A DNA stretch of 15,701 nucleotides from Pelomonas sp963992225. GTDB taxonomy: Bacteria; Pseudomonadota; Gammaproteobacteria; Burkholderiales; Burkholderiaceae_C. Shown in pieces: positions 5,933-12,794 of the stretch. The position numbers and the translations under genes are program-made. The number at the start of each line of letters is the position of its first letter. Position 1 is the first letter of the stretch. The notes beneath the pieces were generated by a model that worked only from the letters and a program-made list of their open reading frames with translations, was not told the DNA's origin and made no database searches. The DNA is taken from assembly GCA_963992225.1 (NCBI GenBank), contig CAXDTK010000112.1:1-15701 (forward strand). The letters are read 5' to 3'.

Positions 5933-8191
5933 TCAGGCCTTGACCCGCGCCACCCGTTGCACGGCCGGCGAGCGCCGCAGCACGCGCAGCACATCGGCCA
6001 GGTGCAGGCGGTCGCGCACGGCGATCAGCAGCGTCATCTCGGCCGTCTCGCGCAGCGGCGCGTCGTCGCCCATCGCGATGTGGGTGATGTCGGCCTCGGC
6101 CTGGGCCACCGCCTGGGCCACCTGGGCCAGCACGCCCTTGCCGTTGTGCAGCAGCAGCGTGATGCCGGCCTCGAAGCTGCGCTTGAGCTCCTCGGCCCAT
6201 TCGACCTGGATCCAGTGCTCGCTGTCGCGCTGGAACAGCCGCCGGCCGACGGCGCATTCGCAGGTGTGCACCACCAGCCCTTCGCCGCGGCCCAGGTAGC
6301 CGCGCACCTCGTCGCCCGGGATGGGGCGGCAGCAGCTGGCCAGCTGTACCGAGGCGCCCTCGCTGCCGTCGATGACGACGCTGTGCTGGTCGGGCGCCGC
6401 GTCACCGAAGCGGCCCAGCGTCAGCGCCAGCGCGTCGGGCTTCTGGCCCTTGTCGGCCATCAGCCGCGCCAGCTTCTTGGCGATGATGGTGGCGATCTTG
6501 CGGCCCGCGCCGATGTCGACCAGCAGCTGCTCGGTGCCGGCGCTGCCGGCCCAGACGGCCAGCTCGTGCCAGATCGGCGCCTCGGGTGCGTCCAGCTCCA
6601 GGCTGGGCAGGCCCAGGCCTTCCACGCGCATGGCCTGGGCCAGCATCTTCTCGCCCAGCTCGCGCGATTCCTCCTGCTCCAGGTCCTTCAGGTAGTGGCG
6701 GATCTTGGAGCGCGCACGGCCGGTGCGCACGAAGCTCAGCCAGGCCGGGTTGGGGCTGGCGCCCGGGGCGGTGATGATTTCCACGATGTCGCCGCTGCGC
6801 AGCTCGGCGCGCAGCGGCACCGCCTCGCCGTTGACCTGGGCCGCCACGCAATGGTCGCCAACGTCGGAGTGGATGGCGTAGGCGAAGTCCACCGGCGTCG
6901 CGCCCTTGGGCAGCGCCATGATCTTGGACTTGGGCGTGAAGACGTAGATGGAGTCCGGGAACAGGTCGATCTTGACGTGCTCCAGGAACTCGTTGGCATC
7001 GCGCGTCTCGTCCTGGATGTCGATCAGGCTCTGCAGCCAGCGCGCGTTGGCCTGCTGCGCGATCAGCGCCGACGCCTGCTTGCCGCGGCTCTTGTAGATC
7101 CAGTGCGCGGCCACGCCCTGCTCGGCGATCTGGTGCATGCCCTCGGTGCGCACCTGGAACTCCAGCGGCGTGGCCAGCGGGCCCATCAGCGTGGTGTGCA
7201 GCGACTGGTAGCCGTTGTCCTTGGGCGTGGCGATGTAGTCCTTGAAGCGACCCGCCTGCGGCTTGTAGAGCTGGTGCAGCACGCCCAGTGCCGTGTAGCA
7301 CTGCAGCGGCTCCTCGGTCAGGATGCGGAAGCCGAAGATGTCGCTGACCTGGGCGAAGGAGAGGCCGCCCTTCTCGCGCATCTTCTTGTAGATGGAATAG
7401 ACCGTCTTCTCGCGCCCCTGCACCTCGACGCGGATGCTGGCCTTGGCGAAGGCCGCGCGGATCTCGCCCTCGATGCGCGACACCAGGTCGCGCCGGTTGC
7501 CGCGCGCCTTGGCCACGGCCTTGGAGAGCGCCGCGTAGCGCCAGGGGTGGAAGTACTGGAAGGACAGGTCCTGCAGCTCGCGGAAGGTCTGGTTCAGGCC
7601 CAGCCGGTGCGCGATGGGGGCGTAGATGTCGAAGGTCTCGCGGGCGATGCGGCGCGACTTGTGCGGCGCCATCGCGCCCATGGTGCGCATGTTGTGCAGC
7701 CGGTCGGCCAGCTTGATCAGGATGACGCGCAGGTCGCGCGCCATCGCCAGCAGCATCTTGCGGAAGGACTCGGCCTGCGATTCCTCCTTGGTGGAGAACT
7801 GCAGCTTGTCCAGCTTGGTCAGGCCGTCGACCAGATCCGCCGTGGTGGCGTCGAACTTCTCGATCAGCTCGGTCTTGGACACGCCGCAGTCCTCGACCAC
7901 GTCGTGCATCAGCGCCGCCATCAGCGCCTGGGCATCCAGCCGCCATTCGGCACAGATGCCGGCCACCGCGATGGGGTGGGTGATGTAGGGCTCGCCGGTG
8001 GCGCGCTTCTGGCCCAGGTGCGCCTCGTCGGCGAAGCGGTAGGCTTCGCGCACGCGCTTGACCTCGGCCTTGCTCAGGTAGCCGAGCTTGGGGGCGAGGG
8101 CGTCGAAGGAGGCTGCCTCCGCCGGGGTGGGCGGCGCTGGCTGGCGCAATCCAGGCAGCGTGAACCAGGCGGTGAGGGAGCGTTGGGCCAT
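5933..8191 (-). CDS. spoT: Bifunctional (p)ppGpp synthetase/hydrolase (SpoT/Rel family)
   Basis: This cytosolic enzyme makes (p)ppGpp from ATP plus GTP/GDP and hydrolyses it, setting the stringent response. From the ATG at 8191 it has 752 aa, normal for the family. The N-terminal hydrolase domain has an intact HD pair in LMHDVVED (residues 96-97) and LADRLHNMRTM. The synthetase domain has GRFKDYIATPKDNGYQSLHT (about 314-333). The RFKD form of the RxKD motif is typical of bifunctional enzymes, as opposed to ExDD in RelA. The TGS domain follows (about 410-475, LFPDSIYVFTPKSKIMALPK), then the conserved-cysteine region (ASCCRPIPGDEV, about 618-629) and a C-terminal ACT domain (about 676-752). The upstream in-frame extension to 8293 runs into the rpoZ hairpin and is rejected. 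No strong Shine-Dalgarno is seen before this ATG. Gene order gmk-rpoZ-spoT matches the classical arrangement. Confidence 0.97.
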   Translation of the reverse strand: MAQRSLTAWFTLPGLRQPAPPTPAEAASFDALAPKLGYLSKAEVKRVREAYRFADEAHLGQKRATGEPYITHPIAVAGICAEWRLDAQALMAALMHDVVEDCGVSKTELIEKFDATTADLVDGLTKLDKLQFSTKEESQAESFRKMLLAMARDLRVILIKLADRLHNMRTMGAMAPHKSRRIARETFDIYAPIAHRLGLNQTFRELQDLSFQYFHPWRYAALSKAVAKARGNRRDLVSRIEGEIRAAFAKASIRVEVQGREKTVYSIYKKMREKGGLSFAQVSDIFGFRILTEEPLQCYTALGVLHQLYKPQAGRFKDYIATPKDNGYQSLHTTLMGPLATPLEFQVRTEGMHQIAEQGVAAHWIYKSRGKQASALIAQQANARWLQSLIDIQDETRDANEFLEHVKIDLFPDSIYVFTPKSKIMALPKGATPVDFAYAIHSDVGDHCVAAQVNGEAVPLRAELRSGDIVEIITAPGASPNPAWLSFVRTGRARSKIRHYLKDLEQEESRELGEKMLAQAMRVEGLGLPSLELDAPEAPIWHELAVWAGSAGTEQLLVDIGAGRKIATIIAKKLARLMADKGQKPDALALTLGRFGDAAPDQHSVVIDGSEGASVQLASCCRPIPGDEVRGYLGRGEGLVVHTCECAVGRRLFQRDSEHWIQVEWAEELKRSFEAGITLLLHNGKGVLAQVAQAVAQAEADITHIAMGDDAPLRETAEMTLLIAVRDRLHLADVLRVLRRSPAVQRVARVKA

Positions 8192-8293
8192 GGCGCCGAA
8201 TTTAAACGATGAAGACGGCCGGCCCCTCGTCCGGGGAATACCTGGCCGGTCCCTCGAGGGCCTGTGGCCGCCGGCCCGGACGCCGAAATGCAA

Positions 8294-8315
8294 ACGGGCG
8301 CCCGAGGGCGCCCGT
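8294..8315 (-). terminator. Hairpin with T-rich tail after rpoZ
   Basis: ACGGGCGCC (8294-8302) and GGCGCCCGT (8307-8315) form a perfect 9-bp stem with a 4-nt loop. On the minus strand the stem is followed by TTGCATTT, a short T-rich tail. It lies 19 nt past the rpoZ stop and about 100 nt before spoT. It may terminate or attenuate gmk-rpoZ transcription, or stabilise the upstream message while part of it reads on into spoT. Confidence 0.7.
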
Positions 8316-8334
8316 CGAAGGGAGCGGCAGGCGC

Positions 8335-8538
8335 TTAGACCGGCACCTTGCGCAGCATCTCGATGCCCACCTCGCCGGCGGCGATCTCGCGCAGCGCGGT
8401 CACGCCGGGCTTGTTCTTGCTCTCGATGCGGGGGCTGTGGCCCTGGCTTAGCATGCGGGCGCGGTAGGTGGCGGCCAGCACCAGCTGGAAGCGGTTCGGG
8501 ATCTTGGTCAGGCAGTCTTCGACGGTGATGCGGGCCAT
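8335..8538 (-). CDS. rpoZ: RNA polymerase omega subunit
   Basis: Omega helps assemble and stabilise RNA polymerase by clamping the beta' subunit, and in proteobacteria it contributes to a ppGpp site. The 67-aa product starts MARITVEDCLTKIPNRFQLV and contains LAATYRARML and NKPGVTALREIAAGEVG, the conserved omega core; length is typical for betaproteobacteria. A good ribosome site, AAGGA at 8548-8544, lies 5 nt before the ATG. The gene lies 34 nt downstream of gmk, probably in one transcript. Confidence 0.97.
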   Translation of the reverse strand: MARITVEDCLTKIPNRFQLVLAATYRARMLSQGHSPRIESKNKPGVTALREIAAGEVGIEMLRKVPV

Positions 8539-8543
8539 GGTTT

Positions 8544-8548
8544 TCCTT
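8544..8548 (-). promoter_or_regulatory. Ribosome binding site of rpoZ
   Basis: AAGGA on the minus strand is followed by five bases and the ATG at 8538. It is the clearest Shine-Dalgarno in the housekeeping run and fixes the omega start. Confidence 0.6.
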
Positions 8549-8572
8549 GAGTGAGCGGTGTCAGGGGCGCGA

Positions 8573-9193
8573 TCAGGGCAGATCGAGCGCCTGAAAGACC
8601 GCCGAGCGGTTGCGGCGCTGAGCCGCGTATTTTAGCCGCTGCGCGTGGACGATGGTTTTCAGGTCGAAGACGGCGGTGTCGAACACCGCGTTGACGACCA
8701 CGAAATCGAAGTGCCGCGCCTGTGCCACCTCGATGCGCGCGTTGTTCATGCGCTGCGCGATCACCTCGGGCTCGGTGTCGCCGCGGCGGTTCAGGCGCAG
8801 CCGCAGTTCGTCCCAGCTGGGCGGCAGGATGAAGATCAGCACCGCATAGGGGAACAGCTGCTTGATCTGCAGCGCGCCCTGGTAGTCGATCTCCAGCACG
8901 ACGTCCTCGCCCTGCTGCAGCCGGCGCTCGATGCCGGCGCGCGAGGTGCCGTACAGGTTGCCGTGCACCTCGGCCCATTCGAAGAAGTCGCCCCGCGCGG
9001 CCATGGCGCGGAATTCGTCGGGGCTGATGAACCAGTACTCCCGGCCATGCTGCTCCTGGCCGCGCGGCGCCCGCGAGGTGTGCGAGATGGACACCGCGAG
9101 CCGGGCGTCCAGCTCCAGCAGGGCCTTGACCAGGCTGGATTTGCCCGCGCCGCTGGGGGCGGCGACGACGAAGAGATTGCCGGGGTATTCCAT
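8573..9193 (-). CDS. gmk: Guanylate kinase
   Basis: Guanylate kinase phosphorylates GMP to GDP with ATP, feeding GTP and ppGpp synthesis; it is a cytosolic, essential enzyme. The 206-aa product has the P-loop APSGAGKSS (residues 12-20). It also has the GMP-binding segment SHTSRAPRGQEQHGREYWFI, then GDFFEWAEVHGNLYGTS, VVLEIDYQGALQIK and the lid region RLNRRGDTEPEVIAQRM. The ATG at 9193 gives MEYPGNLFVVAAPSG, the usual family N-terminus. The longer frame to 9484 adds low-complexity sequence and overlaps the neighbouring metalloprotease gene, so it is rejected. No clear Shine-Dalgarno is visible. It leads the gmk-rpoZ-spoT run. Confidence 0.97.
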   Translation of the reverse strand: MEYPGNLFVVAAPSGAGKSSLVKALLELDARLAVSISHTSRAPRGQEQHGREYWFISPDEFRAMAARGDFFEWAEVHGNLYGTSRAGIERRLQQGEDVVLEIDYQGALQIKQLFPYAVLIFILPPSWDELRLRLNRRGDTEPEVIAQRMNNARIEVAQARHFDFVVVNAVFDTAVFDLKTIVHAQRLKYAAQRRNRSAVFQALDLP

Positions 9194-9320
9194 GGATTCG
9201 TGATGCGTTGTGCGGTGCGTCCGGCGGCGCCTGCCGGGCAGGGGCGTGACTTTAGCTCGCGCGGCACCGGCGGGCGCCGGGCCGCGGGCGCGTGGCGTGC
9301 ACTGTGCCGCAGCCGGCGGC
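9194..9320 (-). other. Intergenic region between protease-adaptor gene and gmk
   Basis: This 127-bp gap contains small GC hairpins (CCGGC-GGGC-GCCGG at 9267-9280 and CCTGC-CGG-GCAGG at 9230-9242) without T-tracts. GCTAAAGT on the minus strand (9256-9249) could act as a -10-like element for gmk, but no matching -35 is seen. Whether gmk has its own promoter here or reads through from the upstream cluster cannot be decided by eye. Confidence 0.3.
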
Positions 9321-11426
9321 TCAGAAGCCCAGCTCGCGCACCAGCACCGCCGCCGCCTGGCGCGCGTAGCGCGCGGCCGGCGCCTCCCACTGCCCGGCGA
9401 TGGACAGCTCGCCGCGCCAGGACTGCGCGCCCAGCGCCGCTGGCGGTGGTCCGTCGAGCGCCAGCGTGACGTGGTAGGCGCCATGCTCGGGCAGCAGCTG
9501 GCCGCCCTTCTCGCGGGCGGTCAGGTGGCCGCCGGCCTGGGCCGCCAGCTCGGGGCGGGGCAGCACGCGGCTGGTATCGCGGGCTATCGCATCGATGCGC
9601 AGCCGCAGGCCCTGCGCCGGCAGGGCGGGCGCGACGAAGAGCGCGTGGTCGCCCACCCGCACCCGGCGCACCATGTCCTCGTCCAGCCAGGTCTCCACCA
9701 GCCAGCGGCCATCGTCGCGCACCAGCAGGCCGATGCGCTCCTTCCGGCCCAGCCACTGGCCCACCTGCAGGTCCGGGTCCACATCGCGCAGGCGCCCGGC
9801 GAACGGTGCCAGCGGCGCGTAGCCGCGCAGCTCGGCCTCCAGGCTGGCCAGCTCGGCACGCACCGAGGCCACGGCCTCCTCGCCGGCCAGCAGCTGCGCG
9901 CGGGTGCTCGCGTCGAAGCCCGAAGTGGCGGCCTGCCACTGCTGGCTGTCCAGGCGGGCCAGCAGCGTGGCGCGGCGGGTGGCCAGCTCGGGCGCATGCA
10001 GGCGCACCAGCTCGGCCCCGGCCGGCACCGGCTGGCCGTCGCGGAAGGGCAGTTGCTGCAGCTGAGCCGGCCCCGGCACGTAGACGGGCCAGATGTCCGC
10101 CGGGCGCAGCAGCGCCCTGGCGGTGGAGCGCGTGGGCAGCGGCACGCAGGCCAGCAGCACCATCGCCAGCAGCAGGCCGGCGCTCCAGCGCGCGCGGCGG
10201 CGGCGGCGGATCTGCGGCCAGCGCTGCCGCCAGGCCTGCCATTCCTGGCGCAGCGGCGCGAGCAGGAACCAGCCGATCTCGACGGCGAACAGCAGCATGC
10301 CCAGCAGCTTGAAGAAGGCGTGGTAGACCAGCAGCGCGATGCCCAGGAACAGCGCCGCGCGGTAGAGCCAGGTGGCCCAGGCGAACACGATCAGCGCGCG
10401 GCTGCGGCGCGGCGACAGCAGCTCGGGCGCCGGCTCGCCCAGGTCGAACAGCGCCTCGCGCAGCCGCCAGCGCGCCAGCGCGAAGCTGCGCCCATGCAGG
10501 TTGGGCATGTCGAGCGCGTCCGACAGGATGAAGTAGCCGTCGAAGCGCATGAAGGGGCTGGCATTGATGGCCAGCGTCGCGACCCAGCTGGTGGTGGCCA
10601 GCACGAAGGCGGCCGAGCGCCAGGCGCCGTCCGGCAGCAGTGCCCAGGCCAGCGTGGCCCAGGCGGCGACGAACAGCTCCGTGACGATGCCGGCCGAGGC
10701 CACGCGCAGGCGCTGGCGGGCATCGGTGAGCTTCCAGGTCTCGTTGGTGTCGGTGTAGGCCACCGGCCACATCACCAGGAAGGCCACGCCCATGGTGGGC
10801 ACGCGGCAGCCGTAGTGCTTGGCGGTGAAGGCATGGCCCAGCTCGTGCAGCAGCTTGGTGCAGAACAGCGCCACCGCATAGGCGCCCAGGCCCTGCCAGC
10901 TGACGGCGTCCACCAGCGAGGCGTTGAACAGGTCCCACTGCTTGGCCACCTGGCCCAGCCCCAGCAGCAGCGCCGCCAGCGTCAGCCCCGCGAACGCCGG
11001 GTGGCCGAAGCGGCGCGCCAGCGGCAGCCAGCGCGTCAGCCAGGCGTCGGGCCGCAGCAGCGGCACGCGGAAGAACAGGTAGTGGTGCAGCAGCCAGTGC
11101 AGCGGCGTGCCGCGCTGGCGCTGCAGGCGCTCGGCCCACTGCGCGGCGCGGCCGGGCGCGGGGCGGGTGAGCTGGTTGCCGACCAGGAACTCGCTGACGC
11201 GGTCGACGTCGTCGGGCTGCAGGTCCAGCGTCGTGTGGGCGCGCACGTCGGCGGCGATGGCCTGGGCGTCGCCCTGCCACCAGCGGCGCAGGATCTCGAA
11301 GGTCGACCAGTCCAGCCGGAAGAACTGCTGGCGCACCGGGTCGTGCAGGGTCCAGCTGGGCTGGCCGTCGGGCAGCGCCGGGCCGGGCAGCAGGTCCAGC
11401 TCCTCGCGCAGCAGCGGCAGGGCCAT
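9321..11426 (-). CDS. M50-family zinc metalloprotease fused to an HlyD-like periplasmic arm
   Basis: This is a polytopic inner-membrane protein of 701 aa. Residues ~20-90 (SWTLHDPVRQQFFRLDWSTF, then EILRRWWQG) form a small domain resembling PqqD-like peptide-binding modules. Hydrophobic helices start near residue 143. The zinc site HELGH (about 194-198, in KLLHELGHAFTAKHYGC) and the distal ligand region NASPFMRFDGYFILSD (about 288-303) are both intact, as in active site-2 proteases. More helices follow (about 344-390 and 415-430). The C-terminal ~260 residues look like an HlyD-type arm: a lipoyl-like segment (VPAGAELVRLHAPEL), a short coiled coil and a beta-domain (GRKERIGLLVRDDGRWLVET). The ATG at 11426 follows the adaptor stop by 2 nt with GGTGG upstream; a GTG at 11435 has no good ribosome site. 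It is the last gene of the adhesin cluster and probably acts in export or maturation of the giant protein; the substrate is inferred. Confidence 0.88.
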   Translation of the reverse strand: MALPLLREELDLLPGPALPDGQPSWTLHDPVRQQFFRLDWSTFEILRRWWQGDAQAIAADVRAHTTLDLQPDDVDRVSEFLVGNQLTRPAPGRAAQWAERLQRQRGTPLHWLLHHYLFFRVPLLRPDAWLTRWLPLARRFGHPAFAGLTLAALLLGLGQVAKQWDLFNASLVDAVSWQGLGAYAVALFCTKLLHELGHAFTAKHYGCRVPTMGVAFLVMWPVAYTDTNETWKLTDARQRLRVASAGIVTELFVAAWATLAWALLPDGAWRSAAFVLATTSWVATLAINASPFMRFDGYFILSDALDMPNLHGRSFALARWRLREALFDLGEPAPELLSPRRSRALIVFAWATWLYRAALFLGIALLVYHAFFKLLGMLLFAVEIGWFLLAPLRQEWQAWRQRWPQIRRRRRARWSAGLLLAMVLLACVPLPTRSTARALLRPADIWPVYVPGPAQLQQLPFRDGQPVPAGAELVRLHAPELATRRATLLARLDSQQWQAATSGFDASTRAQLLAGEEAVASVRAELASLEAELRGYAPLAPFAGRLRDVDPDLQVGQWLGRKERIGLLVRDDGRWLVETWLDEDMVRRVRVGDHALFVAPALPAQGLRLRIDAIARDTSRVLPRPELAAQAGGHLTAREKGGQLLPEHGAYHVTLALDGPPPAALGAQSWRGELSIAGQWEAPAARYARQAAAVLVRELGF

Positions 11427-11428
11427 GC

Positions 11429-12794
11429 TCACCACCCCAGCGTAACGCGCAGCGTGGCCAGCGGCCGGCGCAGCGCCCAGTAGGCCAGCGGTACCCAGCC
11501 GCCGTACAGCTTGACGGCGCCCTTCAGGCCCACGCGGTGCGCGGTGGGCTCGTCCAGGGTGGCGCGCAGCCGGTAGGCATGGCTGCCGTCCGGGCGCTGC
11601 ACGGCGTCATGCGCCAGGTAGCGCAGCCGCCCGGCCACCGGGTCCAGCGGCGTGGCGTTCAGGTAGAGCTTCACGGCGGCACCGGTCGGCAGCGCCAGCA
11701 TGTCGCCCAGCGGCAGCCAGGCCTCGATCTCGACGTCGTCGGGCGCGGCGATGCGCAGGATGCGCTCGCCCACCGTGACGGGCCGGCCTATCCACTCGCT
11801 GGGGTCGTCGAACAGCACCACGCCGGCCCGCGGTGCCAGCACGCGGGCGCGCTGCAGCTGTTCGCCGAGGTAGGCGCACCTCGGTGCGCTTCTCGTCGAT
11901 CTTGCCGGTCAGCAGCGCCAGCTGCGCCTTGACGCGGGCGTCCAGCAAGGCCTGCTGGGAGGACTGCCGGTACTCGGTCTCGGCCGTGGCCAGCGCCTGG
12001 CGCGCCACGTCCAGCCGGCCCTGGATCAGCATCTCGTCGAAGCCGAACAGCGGCTGGCCCTCGCGCACCAGCGCGTTGGGCTGCACGTGGAAGCTGCCGA
12101 TCACGCCGTCCAGCGGCGCGCGCACCACCACCGGGTGCGCGGGCACCAGCTCGCCGGGGGCCAGCACGGTGAGCCGCACCGGGAAGGCCGCCACCAGCAG
12201 GGCGCCGGCCAGCCAGCGCGGGCCGCGCCGCTGCCACCACCGCGGCTGCGGTGCGCCGTCCGGCGCCGGTGCACCACCCAGCCGCGCCCGCCAGCCGCGC
12301 AGCCGGCCCGCCGACGACCGCCGCAGCGCCGTGAAGGCATGCCACCAGGCCTGCGTCCACTCGCGCGCCAGCGCCACGTCGTCAGCGGTCCAGGCGGCTT
12401 CGTCGAGCAGCAGCAGCAGTGCCTGCGCCGGTTCGCCGTCGCGGCCCATGGGCAGCACCAGCGCATGGGCCGGCCACCAGTCGGCCCATTCGGCCGCCAG
12501 GGCGGCCGGCAGCGCCGGCGCCGTTAGCCGCCCGTCGGCCGGCGGCTGCGCGGCGAGGTGGCGGCACAGGCGCGCCAGCCACTGGACGTAGGGCGCGTTG
12601 GCCTCCGGCTGCACCACGCCCGACAGGCTGTCCACGCCGCTGTCGGCCCGCCACAGCGCGCTCTGCCGGTAGGGCAGCAGCTGCAGGCTGTCGTTGACGA
12701 GCAGGAAGGCCAGCTCGCGTTCGCTGCGCGCCAGGCGGGCGCGCCGCACCAGCTCGTAGAGCCGGGCGACCGGCGGGGCCGCGGCGTCGTCCAT
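11429..12794 (-). pseudogene. HlyD-family periplasmic adaptor with GAF-like N-terminus, split by a one-base frameshift
   Basis: This membrane-fusion-type adaptor would bridge the inner membrane to an outer-membrane channel. The ATG at 12794 overlaps the adhesin stop (TGATG). Residues ~10-150 (ELAFLLVNDSLQLLPYRQSA, LSGV, NAPYVQWLARLCRHL) resemble a GAF-like sensor region. One membrane helix follows (about 193-212, RWLAGALLVAAFPVRLTVLA). Next come a lipoyl half-motif (VVVRAPLDGVIGSFHVQPNA, then LVREGQPLFGFDE), a coiled coil (about 255-306), the second lipoyl half and a beta-barrel (ARVLAPRAGVVLFDDPSEWI, then GRPVTVGERILRIAAPDDVE). The frame breaks after EKRTEVR (residue 307). Removing one C on the coding strand near 11873 joins EVR to YLGEQLQRARVLAPRAG and restores 454 aa ending at 11429. 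As given, the first frame runs on to 11607 with nonsense sequence. This could be true decay or a sequencing error; everything else looks conserved, which favours an error or a very recent event. Confidence 0.82.

Noticed and set aside
8192..8293. Extended spoT start at 8293
   Set aside because: The extension reads through the rpoZ-spoT spacer and has no family similarity; the ATG at 8191 gives a normal length.
9194..9484. Extended guanylate kinase start at 9484
   Set aside because: The extra 97 residues are low-complexity, overlap the end of the protease gene and are absent from the normal family N-terminus (MEYPGNLFVVAAPSG fits the family).
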